A DNA stretch of 64,000 bases from Antilocapra americana (Eukaryota; Chordata; Mammalia; Artiodactyla; Antilocapridae). The stretch spans positions 58,386,518 to 58,450,517 of the forward strand of contig ML662442.1 of NCBI GenBank assembly GCA_007570785.1. The letters run 5' to 3'. This document shows, in pieces, positions 1 through 10,175 of the stretch. The notes under the pieces were generated by a model that made no database searches, was not told where the DNA came from, and worked only from the letters and a program-made list of their open reading frames with translations. Position 1 is the first letter of the stretch, and every line of letters begins with the position of its first letter. The position numbers were made by a program, and so were the translations under genes.

Positions 1-39
1 TTAAATTTTGTGATGATTTGTGGTACTTTTTCCTGAAAC

Positions 40-505
40 AGAGCAGGACCCTATGTGGCCTTCCCAGGAGAGATACTCCCACCTCCCCCCACCATCATGT
101 CCTTCTGCCTTTTGTCTATAGGAAAACTGTAGTCAAGGAATAAACTTAGAGAAATGAGAAAATGCAGAAGTAAAGGAAAAGCGGCCAAACAGGACAAAAT
201 AATGATAGTTTAGTCATTTAGCAAAGTGAGGGACAGTTAGTTCCTCCTCAAGGGCTCTAGAGAATATTCTGAGCCATATCCTGTGGACTGTGCTGTAGAT
301 TCTGAAACCCTCACCAGGTGGAGGAAGTTAACTGCCCGATTACCAGACTGTAGCCACGACAAAAGCTGCCACAGTTCCAAGAACTGGCCTCAAAGTAACA
401 GGAACAAACCGACCCTGAAACTGAAGACTAACTGTGCTTAAAACAATCCAGATGCTGCTGGCCAGACCAATGAGTGACTGATTTCAAGAGACCGTCATTT
501 AGAAG
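40..505 (+). repeat. Old LTR copy A (5' portion of the LTR only)
   Basis: About 450 bp closely matching 9262-9690, e.g. the shared blocks GTTCCTCCTCAAGGGCT, GAGCCATATCCTGTG and CTGAAGACTAACTGTGCT in the same order. It ends near 505 before the TATA/poly(A) part seen in copy B. No retroviral internal sequence is adjacent. Confidence 0.7.
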
Positions 506-589
506 ACGTCAGTTAATTTTACTGATAGTTGAACTTGATAAATGGAAGCAACGTATCCCTTTTTTCCTCTGACTTCCTTCATTCAGTCC

Positions 590-1010
590 AACATTATTAA
601 TGAGATGCGTCCTTGTGAGTGTTCAGTAGTCCTCTCATGGCTGAATGGCATTCCACCGCATGCCCATGACACCATGTGTTCATCAACCGGCCTATTGATG
701 GACATCTGAGTTTTTTCCAGTTTGAGGTCATTATAAACACTGTGCTACAAATATTCTGGTACTTATCTCTTAGAACAGTGGTCCCCAACCTTTTTGGCCA
801 GGGACCGGTTTCCTAGAAGACAATTGTTCTTTGGATGGGGGTGGGGGGATGGTTTTGGATGATTCAAGCACATTACATTTGTTGTGCACTTTATCTCTGT
901 TGTTATTACACCAGCTCCACCTCGGATCATCAGGCGTTAGATTCTGGAGGCCGGGGACCCCTGTCTTAGAACACATGTGCCGTTTCTTCTCTGTGGAGGG
1001 CATGAAGTGC
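590..1010 (-). mobile_element. L1 ORF2 3' remnant, minus strand, interrupted by a hAT element
   Basis: The minus-strand translation holds the L1 ORF2 C-terminal motif WKKLRCPS and flanking residues, degraded. The hAT insertion at 776-963 splits it. The right end is unclear. Confidence 0.6.
776..963 (+). mobile_element. hAT-type non-autonomous DNA transposon, 188 bp
   Basis: Begins CAGTGGTCCCCAACC and ends GGGGACCCCTG (imperfect terminal inverted repeats). It is flanked by the perfect 8-bp duplication TCTTAGAA at 768-775 and 964-971, the length made by hAT transposases. It carries no coding sequence. Confidence 0.85.
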
Positions 1011-2253
1011 TGTGTTCTGAAGTCCTTTGAGAGACACCGCCTGGATGAGTGTGGCTCGTGATGGACACCCCCTGTGATCACACCTCTGGGTCAACCACAC
1101 CAGGCTATGCCTCCCCCACCCGGTGGCCCCCAGTTGGAGACTGGGCGCAGTACAGGAAGCATAACTGTCCCACAGAGAACTGCTCTAAGGGAGAATCTTA
1201 GCTCAGGGTCTTCCCATCAGCCTAGGTGAAATTTCTGAGAATTGCCTTGCAGTCCAGGGCTCTTTCTAGTCAACCTTCCCCTTCTCCCCAACCCACCCCC
1301 CAAACAGGTCCTTGGCGAGTAGGTTCAGAGTTATCACGAGAAAGGCCGAGGGAAACGTCTGAATCTGCTTTCTTGCTTCACTCCAGCCATTGGCCAAGAT
1401 AGTAAGACACAAATCATATTGAATCTCAGGGGCTGGTTCCATCACTAAAGAAAATATTCAGACCTGGTGGTCCCTATGTCCACTGGATTTGTGGGTGTGA
1501 TTGTCATGTGTGTGTATGCAGAAAACAGACAGCAGCTATGTTTCAGATGGTCTTGAAAAATCTTCCCAAGGGGAAATTTTTTCCTTTTTGTGTCTTAGAT
1601 CTTTCATCTGAGGGAGTTTTCTTTCTCAGTAAAGTACAAACTTCAGAATTTTCTTTAATGAGCAGCCATTGGTAGCAGTTTCTCAGTTTTTGTTTGTCTG
1701 AAATGTCTTATTTTGCCCTAATTCTTAGAAGCTTTTTCTTTCTTCCTTCTCTCTCCTCCCACCTCTCTTCTTCAATTCTTTCCTTCTTTCCTTTGTCTCT
1801 TCCTTTCTTTCATTCTTGGGTTGGATAATCTAGGTTCCTTGTCAGTTTTGACCCACATATTTGAAGAAATTATTTCACTGATTCTTGGCTTCTATGGTTG
1901 CTGTTGATAAGTCAGTTTTTAAAATTCTAGCTGCTTAGGTCGCTTTTAAGATCTGTAATTTCAATGTAGTGCATCTGTCTGTGTGTAGTTTTTATTTATT
2001 TTTTAAGTCCTTGGGGCTTGCTGGTTTCTTAAATAATGGATTGCTGTATTCACTCAGTTCTGAAATATTCGAATATTATTTGTGCTCCATATGTCTTTCC
2101 TCTTGACAACCCAGGGGACTGAATCAGCATAGATAGCCAGTGTTCAGATTTCAGAGAACTGACTTCTCTAAGAAATATTTTCATTTTCATTCTTTAAAGA
2201 AATACTTTTATTTTGATGGAAATATGTATAAATTTTTTTCAATATGTCTTTTA
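1011..2253. other. Non-coding; includes a polypyrimidine tract
   Basis: No gene. A C/T-rich, TTCC-like simple tract lies at about 1735-1815. Text around 1660-2110 looks like a worn interspersed repeat that I could not assign. Confidence 0.4.
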
Positions 2254-2558
2254 GTTTCCTGATAGCTCAGTTGGTAAAGAATCTGCCTGCAATGCATGAG
2301 ACCCCAGTTTGATTCCTGGATCGGAAAGATCCACTGGAGAAGGGATAGGCTACCCACTCCACTTGGGCTTCTCTGGTGGCTCAGCTGGTAAAAAATCTGC
2401 CTGCAGTGTGGGAGACCTGGGTTTGATCCCTGGGTTGGGAAGATCCCCTGGAGAAGGGAAAGACTACCCCCTTCAGTATTCTGGCCTGGAGAATTCCATG
2501 GACTGTATCATCCATGGGGTCACAAAGAGTCGGACACGACTGAGTGACTTTCACTTCA
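2254..2558 (+). mobile_element. Bov-tA SINE with a doubled tRNA-like head
   Basis: Two successive tRNA-derived heads (from 2254 and from about 2368), then the BovA tail ending CGGACACGACTGAGTGAC. The BovA part is the shared 3' end of BovB, which mobilises it. Orientation here and below is set by this tail. Confidence 0.85.
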
Positions 2559-3327
2559 CAACCATATTACCATTTCTTGCAGTGGGGAACAGGAGCTGGC
2601 TTTTAAAACCTGAACAGAGAAGAGTCTGAGTCTGTTAAATATTCAGAAACTTAGCAAGCTGATTGTTAAACTATTAGTAGCTTGAAATCAGCCGTAGTGA
2701 TAGTAGCATTTACATTAGAAGTCAGCAAATGCTAAAATTAAGGCTTATTGTTTTGGGTTACTTTGATGGGGGTTGTGGTTTGTTGTTGTTTATTTGTTTT
2801 GGATTCTGGTTTTAGGGGTCTTTTCATCTATTTGGCTCTTGAGAACCAGTCTACCAGCATCCCACTGGCTATCACGGTTTAGTACATCCTTCATGCTGAG
2901 TGATCTTTCATTAATGATCCATCTGTTGGGTTGTTTCTCATTCATGACTTTCTTTAACCTCTAGGTGGGTTGGTCTACATTTTTTAACCTGAAGTGGCAG
3001 CACCAGGAGTGACTTTTGCCAGGGCTTTACCCCTTCTAGAATCTCCATTAGTCTTTCTTCATTATTTGAGTCTGAAACTTGATATTTGCTCATTGACACA
3101 CAAAGCTACTCTACTCCCCTTCCAAGAAGATGGCCAGGTGGTCTTTTCTGGCTCAAGTCCCTCACTCCTCCCTTCCCATCTTCCAGAGAAATAATACATT
3201 GTATTCCACTTGTTAGAGTTTTGCATAAAAGAGTAAGTGAACATAGAAAAGAGCAGGAGTCTCTTCTCTGAGAAAGTGCATAAGCTATAGTAGATGATCT
3301 ATGATATGAGACTCAATGACATGGATA
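2559..3327. other. Non-coding, nothing recognised
   Basis: Unassigned A+T-moderate DNA. Short open frames have no recognisable domain. Confidence 0.4.
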
Positions 3328-3555
3328 GGGCTTCCCTGGTAGCTCAGCTGATAAAGAATCCTCCTGCAATGCAGGAGACCCCAGTTCAATTCCTGGGTCA
3401 GGAAGATCTGCTGGAGAGGCTACCCACTCCAGTATTCATGGGCTTCCCTTGTGGCTCAGCGGTAAAAAATCCGCCTGCAATACAGGAGACCTGGGTTCGA
3501 TTCCCTGGAGAAGGGAAACACTACCTCTTCCAGTATTCTAGCCTGCAGAATTCAA
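3328..3555 (+). mobile_element. Bov-tA SINE, doubled head, truncated tail
   Basis: GGGCTTCCCTGGTAGCTCAG head at 3328 and a second head near 3440. The BovA tail breaks off near 3555. Confidence 0.8.
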
Positions 3556-3596
3556 CACATGGATATTGGCTGCTAGGTGACTTTCAGCCAATATCT

Positions 3597-4184
3597 CCTC
3601 GTTCTTAGCCGTGTTTGGAGTATGTGATGTATTACTTGGTCCTGAGTTGCTGTTTTTGGTTCTGCTGTCCGTGTTTAGCCCACTCTAGAAAAGTGTCACC
3701 ATAGGTTGAACCTGTCATTTCCTCTGCTGTATGACACTAACTTCTACAAGGAATAGCAGACATCAGTTTGACATTATGGGGAGAATGTTAGAAGCCTGGT
3801 GGTCTGAAAACAATAGGTGCTCTGCCAAAAGCCAGGGCTTTAAACTCAGCCTCTTGGGTCCTGACATTTTCGGCCATCTAGGCATATACATGGTGTAATC
3901 CCAGAGAGGCCTGGTGAGAATGAGCCTGCTGGCCTGTGAACCATATACAAGTTATGTTTTACTGAGATAAACCCAAAGGATACATTTCCCACAAAGGACA
4001 CCAGTGGACATCATGGACATTGAGTGAGTCCTTTTTCATCAGTGTGAATATCAGAAAAGTTTTAATGATAGAAAAGGCACAGGCACCAGCCCAGTGGGGC
4101 AGCTTCTAGATGTGCTGTGGCAGCTGTTAATCTTTCATTTTTTAGGTTTTAAGGTGATGGGTGGGGGATCAGATTAAAGGGCTA
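3597..4184. other. Non-coding, nothing recognised
   Basis: No coding signal, RNA gene or repeat that I can name. Confidence 0.4.
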
Positions 4185-4328
4185 GTGAAAAGTGAAAGTG
4201 AAAGTGAAGTCGCTCAGTCTTTTACTGGAGTGGGTTGCCATTTTCTTCTCTAGGGGATCTTCCTGACCAGAGATGGAACCCGGGCCTCCCGTACTGCAGG
4301 CAGAGGCTTTAACCTCCTTCCATGACAA
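4185..4328 (-). mobile_element. Bov-tA SINE fragment with internal deletion
   Basis: Begins GTGAAAAGTGAAAGTGAAAG and GTCGCTCAGTC, then jumps to the ACTGGAGTGGGTTGCC part and the tRNA-like end. About 60 bp of the middle is missing. Confidence 0.7.
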
Positions 4329-4375
4329 AGCTGCTAGATTCGCAGTAGCAAGGATTGTACAAAGTATGTACCAGG

Positions 4376-4530
4376 GGGACTTCCCTGGTGGTCCAGTGGC
4401 TAAGACTCCATGCTCCTCATGCAAGGCACCCACGTTTGATCCCTGATCAGATCCCACATGCCACAACTAAGAGTTTGCAGGCCATAACTAAGAGCTGGTG
4501 CAGACAAATAAATGAATGTGAAAAAAATAC
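4376..4530 (+). mobile_element. CHR-2-type SINE
   Basis: GGGACTTCCCTGGTGGTCC tRNA-derived head, then ATCCCACATGCC, and an A-rich tail with AATAAATGAATG. This family is shared by cetaceans, hippos and ruminants. Confidence 0.8.
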
Positions 4531-4603
4531 ATATAAGAGATGGGGGAGAAGGGCTGGGCAGAGGAGCTTGCCAGCCATTCCACAATTGTGCTTATCATAC
4601 CAC

Positions 4604-4790
4604 TAGAATTGCTTTGAGGATTTGCTGAGTAATGGCTAGAAAGTACTCAGCACAGTGCCTGAAAAAAATGTTATCTGTTATTATTATTGGGTTATTAATT
4701 TCTTTGAGCTTTAATTTTCTCATCTGTGAGATAAAAACAACAGAGACATTATAGGAATTAAATGCAGTACTGTAGGTGAATGAACTTTTT
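4604..4790. repeat. MIR-like ancient SINE pieces
   Basis: Text resembling the MIR 3' part (CACAGTGCCTG ... TTATTATTATTGG), then a second piece with TTTTCTCATCTGTGAGATAA. Degraded. Confidence 0.5.
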
Positions 4791-5039
4791 AAATTATACA
4801 AATTTAATTATATTAATCTTCATGCAAGGGGGAAGATGAGTGGAGGGGGAAACACAGAGTCTTCAAGGACCCTTAGTGAAACTCCTAAGGGTTAAGCTCC
4901 TAAGTTGAACGATGTGAGTTTAACTTCCACTGCGTGGGCCCAGGTTAGGCAGAGGAGATGTGGGAAGGGTTAGAAATGCCTTAGCTCACCTTTGAACTTA
5001 TTGAGTGCCATGTACTAAATAGCAAAAAGAGTGATTCTT

Positions 5040-5489
5040 TATGTCTGTGTCTCTATTTCTGCTTTGCAACTAAGATCATCTATACCATTTTTCTAGATTC
5101 CACATATATGCATTATAGACACATATCTGACTTACTTCACTCTGTATATGAACAAATGTATGGATACCAAGGGGGGAAGTGGGGTGGGATGAATTGGGAG
5201 ATTGGGATTGACATGTATACATTATTGATACTATGTGTAAAATAGGTAACTATTTTAACTAGGTAACTATTGAAACTATGTGTAAAATAGGTAACTAAGG
5301 AGAATAAACTGTATAGCATAGAGATATCTACTCAACACTCTGTGGTGAACTAGATGGGAAGGAAATCCAAAAAAAGGGGATATATGTAAACATATACCTG
5401 TTTCACTTAGTTGTACAGCAGACACTGATATAACTTTGTAAAGCAACTAGACCACAATAAAAAAATTAGCAACACACACATACACAAAG
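5040..5489 (+). mobile_element. 5'-inverted (twin-primed) L1 3' end
   Basis: Bases 5040-5140 are L1 sequence in reverse orientation. About 5141-5480 are the L1 3' UTR forward, ending CAATAAAAAAATTAG. The 11-bp duplication GAGTGATTCTT flanks the unit (5029-5039 and 5490-5500). Confidence 0.75.
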
Positions 5490-5500
5490 GAGTGATTCTT

Positions 5501-5910
5501 GAACCCTCAGTCAAATGGATGAGAATTAAGATTTATTCAAGAAAGACTCAGTGCCAAGTATTATGTTAATAATAATAATTCTCATTGCAGTAATGATAGT
5601 ATTGAAAATAAAGATAACATATTGAGTACTTGGTAGCAGATATTTCATGAATATCATGCATTATAATTTTCTCAAAATCCTTGTTGTGAAACAGAAAAAC
5701 CAGTTTGCTATAAAGGAAACTAAGCCTAAGACAGTCATTGAATCCAGGTCTGTTTTTTTTTTTCATTTGTTTCTATATTCAGCACTTCTCATTCTCAGCA
5801 CACAGCCAACCTCAAAAGTCCACAAAGCTTTTTTGTTTGTTTGTTTTTGTTTTTTGTTGAGCAAAATCTATTGGTAGACATTGCAAACAATCTAATTCAC
5901 CCTGAATTCA

Positions 5911-5912
<2 letters not shown>
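5501..5912. other. Non-coding, nothing recognised
   Basis: A+T-rich with T-runs near 5750 and 5830. No gene. Confidence 0.4.

Positions 5913-5949
<37 letters not shown>
5913..5949 (+). repeat. (TG)n microsatellite, 37 bp
   Basis: Uninterrupted TG dinucleotides abutting the tail end of a minus-strand Bov-tA, a usual place for CA/TG repeats to arise. Confidence 0.97.
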
Positions 5950-5953
<4 letters not shown>

Positions 5954-6151
5954 CGGCCAGTCATGTCCGACTCTTTGTGACCCCATGGACTGTAGCCCAT
6001 CAGGTTCCTCTGTCCATGGAGTTCTCCAGGCAAGAATACTGGAGTGGGCTGCCATTCCCTTCTCCAAGAGATCTTCCCCACCCAAGGATCGAGCCCGGGT
6101 ATCCTGCATTGCAGGCATATTCTTTACCCTCTGAGCCACCAGGGAAACCAG
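5950..6151 (-). mobile_element. Bov-tA SINE
   Basis: CATGTCCGACTCTTTGTGACC tail text first, ending with GAGCCACCAGGGAAACC. Nearly full length. Confidence 0.9.
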
Positions 6152-7106
6152 TCATCATGTGGGTAGTAAATATCTCTTTCTCCAAGCAATGCTTCCATTT
6201 AATTTTAATAGGACAGAAGCATTACTGCAAGTGCTTCATAACTGCTAAAAAACTGGATACGTTTATTCATTTATTGGCAGTAATAGAAATAAAAAAACTT
6301 TAAAACTAGTAGGAATCACCAAAGATAGTCATATATTGAGACATGAGCAATAAGCAATACAAATTTCAATTCTCCTCGGTCGAAGAGAACATTTTCTTAG
6401 AAGCCCTGGAAACTTATAAGCACTGGAAATGTTAATTTCATTTAGATGGACTGCTAGCTGTGACAGCAAGAAGAGATTCAGCATGAGCAATCATGCCCAG
6501 CAAGGTCAGAATCCTGCCTGCCTCTTTCTTGTGCTCCCTGAAAATTTTAGATAGCATATATCTGGATAACTTGTTTTCAATGGTGAGTCTTTTATAAACA
6601 GTTTGGAATTATGAATAAGCTATATTAACTTTCTACTCAGTCTCATTTTAGTGAAAATCGCTTTGTTTATAAAATAGTTCTCTTTAGGATAATACCTTTT
6701 GAATGAAGTAGATGAATAGATGCCAACCAATATGTATACATGTTCTCTTTTCTACATGAAAATGACCCAAGAGTCTTAGCATCAATTGCTTTGTGATAGT
6801 ATCTCAGTTGTGATGACAGATTAATTTTTTTGAGTCTCATTTTCTGTTTATGGTCCCTGTCAGCATGCTTGTGCAAGATACTAGCTGGCAATGGGGTCCA
6901 TGGTGATGCTAAAAGGTCAGAGATGTAGAAAAGTATAGCTGGAAAACATTTTAGATTGTTTGGGGTTTCTCAAACTGAATTAAAGCACAGGTCTTCTTGA
7001 AAGGCAAAATTCTTTGTACTTTCAGTGTTGACTTAAGCTCTATTATGATAATAGAGAAGTATGTACATTTATAAAACTGAGATGAAGGCTAATTATCAAT
7101 GTAGCA
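6152..7106. other. Non-coding, nothing recognised
   Basis: A+T-rich DNA without a recognisable gene or named repeat. Confidence 0.4.
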
Positions 7107-7120
7107 TGACATACTACTTT

Positions 7121-7899
7121 TAAAATTAATTAATTAATTAATGTTCTTTACATTATCGTGTTGGTTTTGCCATACATTGACATGAATCCACCATGAGTAT
7201 ACATGTGTTCCCCTTCCAGAAGCCCCCTCCCACCTCCCTCCCGATTCCATCTCTCTGGGTCATCCCAGTGCACCAGCCCTGAGCACCCTGGAGAGGATGT
7301 GGAGAAAAGGGAACCCTCTTACAGTGTTGGTGAGAGTGCAAACTACTACAGCCACTATGCAGAACAGTGTGGAGGTTCCTTAAAAAATTGGAAATAGAAC
7401 TGCCATATGACTCAGTAATCCAACTGCTGGGCATACACACTAAGGAAATCAGAATTGAAAGAGACATGTGTACCCCAATGTTCATCACCACACTGTTTAC
7501 AATAGCCAGGACATGGAAGCAACCTAGATGTCCATCAACAGACGAATGGATAAGAAAGCTGTGGTACATATACATAATGGAATATTACTCGGCCATTAAA
7601 AAGAATACATTTGAATCAGTTCTACTGAGGTGGACAAAACTGGAGCCTATTATATACAGTGAAGTAAGCCAGAAGGAAAAACAACAATATCGTATACTAA
7701 CGCATATATATGGAATTTAGAAAGATGGTAACAATAACCCTGTATGCGAGACAGCAAAAGAGACACAGATGTATAGAACAGACTTTTGGACTCTATGGGA
7801 GAGGGCAAGGGTGGGATGATATTGGAGAACGGCATTGAAACATGTTAATGATCGTATGTGAAATCAGTTGCCAGCCCAGGTTTGATGCTTGATACAGGG
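7121..7899 (-). mobile_element. 5'-inverted (twin-primed) L1 with ORF2 C-terminus
   Basis: Left part (to about 7283) is the L1 3' UTR on the minus strand. The rest is the preceding L1 sequence inverted to plus, including ORF2 C-terminal codons ending at the stop near 7720 (motifs [22 protein letters not shown]). The inversion joins at the shared CAGGGTG word. The 14-bp duplication TGACATACTACTTT flanks it (7107-7120 and 7900-7913). Confidence 0.88.
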
Positions 7900-7913
7900 T
7901 GACATACTACTTT

Positions 7914-8434
7914 ATTGAGATAAAATTTATAACATGGAACTTAATATAAAAATGTTTACATTTTAGATGTCATTTGTGGATTGGATTCCTTTGACCTTCA
8001 ATATAGTGGAACATCATTAGAGTCCTTACTATTATTGATGTCCTTTCGGAGCATGTATTCATTTCAAATGGACCTATACATTTATAGTATATCCCAATAT
8101 TGGAGATTTAGAAAGTTTTTTTTAACCAAAAGCCTTCTCTGAGTTTTGGTTGCTGCCTTTATTTTAACAGTGTATACATGTAAGCAACATGTTTCTTGGC
8201 AAAGTGCATTTGACTCTAATGCCACAATGTTGTTTCTTTTTTGTTGTTTGTTTTTAGTTCGGTTCAATCTGCTTTGTGATACCTGAATTCTAGGAACTCT
8301 ATTCTCTATTCAAACCACTTCATTTCCCAGTGCCACTGGCGTACCATAAAACCTATTTTGTTATACATTGCATCAATTATACATTACATTTCTATCTATT
8401 TTCTTCCCATTAGCCCAAGGGATACATTTTGATG
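7914..8434. other. Non-coding, nothing recognised
   Basis: A+T-rich, without recognised features. Confidence 0.4.
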
Positions 8435-8648
8435 GGGCTTCCCCATTGACTCAGGGGTAAAGAATTCACCTGGAATGCCAAGACACAGGGGACATGGATT
8501 TGATCCCTGGGTCAGGAAGATCCCCTGGAGGAGGAAATGGCAACCCACTCCAGTATTCTTGCCTGGAGAATCCCATGGACAGAGGAGCCTGGCAGGCTAC
8601 AGACCATGGGGTTGCAAAAAGTCAGACTCGATAGAGTGACTGGGCATG
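8435..8648 (+). mobile_element. Bov-tA SINE
   Basis: Head from GGGCTTCCCC; tail with GGCAACCCACTCCAGTATTC and CAGACTCGATAGAGTGAC. Confidence 0.9.
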
Positions 8649-8922
8649 TATGTACATCATGATGGTTTACTACATTTCTAATATCATTAAATCAATTTCA
8701 GTTTAATAAGTAAATTAAGGAAATAAAGTCTTATTTTATTAAAAATATCTTTAAATTGTAAAGGAAAAAAAAGTGTTTTCATCTACAACTGGTAAGCAAG
8801 ACCAAATTAGTCTTTTGATGTTAGAATATGCCAACAGAATGGTGGTCACGCTTGTTACCCACCACATGTGTAAGATAAAGACCATGATTACAGGTGGTCC
8901 TTAGGCACCATAGGATTGTAAC

Positions 8923-9128
8923 GTGTTTGTCACTTTAGTCATACCCAACGCTTTGTGACCCCACGGACTGTAGCCCGCCAGACTCCCCTGTCCATGGGAT
9001 TCTCTAGGCAAGAATACTGGAGTGGGTTGCTATCCCCTTCTTCAGGAGATCTCCCCAACCTAGGACTCAAACCCGGGTCTCCTACATTGCAAGCAGATTC
9101 TTTTACCATCTGAGCCACCAGGGAAGGC
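8923..9128 (-). mobile_element. Bov-tA SINE
   Basis: Reverse-oriented tail (CTTTGTGACCCCACGGACTG) through head (GAGCCACCAGGGAAGG). Confidence 0.9.
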
Positions 9129-9261
9129 AAACACAAATGCAAGTACTGGATTATAGGGCAGTCTTGGTAATGACAAAATAATCCAGATGACTCACAATGT
9201 ACTTTTAAAAAAAGATCATTGCTAAAATTGAAAGATAATGTGAACTTTCTTATAGTAAAAT

Positions 9262-10175
9262 GGAGTGGGACCCTATGATCCTTCACCACCTGTGTCCTCC
9301 ACCTGCCTTTTCTTTGTAGAAAAACTTTAGCTGAAGAGTAAGTTTAAACAAAGAAGTGAGAAAATGCAGAAGTAAAAGGAAAAGAGTCAAACAGGACAAA
9401 ATAATATTAGTTTAGTCATTAAGCAGAGTCAAGGACCTTTAGTTCCTCCTCAAGGGCTGTGGCTAATGTTCTGAGCCATATCCTGTGAGCTGTCTTATAG
9501 ATGCTGGAACCCCGGAAGGTGGAAAGAGTTAACTACATGATGATCAGGCTGCACCCATGGCACAAGCTGCCACAGCTCTGAGACCTGGCCTCAAAAATGG
9601 GAACAAACTGACCCTGGAACTGAAGACTAACTGTGCTGAAAACAATCTAGATGATGCTGACCAGACCACCGCACGATCAATTTCAAGATGACTGTCAGCT
9701 GACTGTGCTGTTTTTGCATGTAGCCCCCTCCCTCTGCCTCTGCTGCTGCTGCTGCTAAGTCACTGCAGTCGTGTCTGACTCTGTGCGACCCCATAGACAG
9801 CAGCCCACCAGGTTCTTCCGTCCCTGGGATTCTCCAGGCAAGAACTCTGGAGTGGGTTGCCATTTCCTTCTCCAATGCATGAGAATGAAAAGTGAAAGGT
9901 GAAGTCGCTCAGTTGTGTCCGACTCTTTGCCACCCCATGGACTGCAGCCTACCAGGCTCCTCCGTCCATGGGAGTTTCCAGGCAAGACTACTGGAGTGGG
10001 GTGCCATTGCCTTCTCCACCCTCTGCCTATAAAAGCTCTTATCCACTGATGCCCAGGTGAGGGGGAGTTGGCCTTTGGAGAGGAGTCCCCTTCCCCCCTC
10101 CCCAGGTTGCCAGTATTCAAAATAAAGCACACGTTCTTTTCCACCATCCTGGCCTTTTTATTGACTTTAGAGCAA
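9262..10175 (+). repeat. Old LTR copy B with TATA box and poly(A) signal, split by Bov-A2
   Basis: The first part (9262-9739) parallels copy A at 40-505. After the Bov-A2 insertion it resumes with TATAAAA (10028-10034) and AATAAA (10121-10126) in a C-rich setting, the order expected of U3, R and U5. No internal retroviral genes lie next to it, so it is a solo LTR. Ends are approximate. Confidence 0.7.
9740..10018 (-). mobile_element. Bov-A2 SINE inserted in LTR copy B
   Basis: Two BovA units in tandem (GTGTCCGACTCTGTGCGACC and TGTGTCCGACTCTTTGCCACC starts) after a (TGC)n run. Flanked by the 10-bp duplication CCCTCTGCCT (9730-9739 and 10019-10028). Confidence 0.93.

Noticed and set aside
5841..6303. 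Frames encoding Cys-Val or Thr-His repeats
   Set aside because: They are translations of the (TG)n microsatellite and adjoining SINE; the same applies near 59520.
7126..7141. ATTA repeats as a regulatory homeobox cluster
   Set aside because: They form the A/T tail of the inverted L1 3' end.
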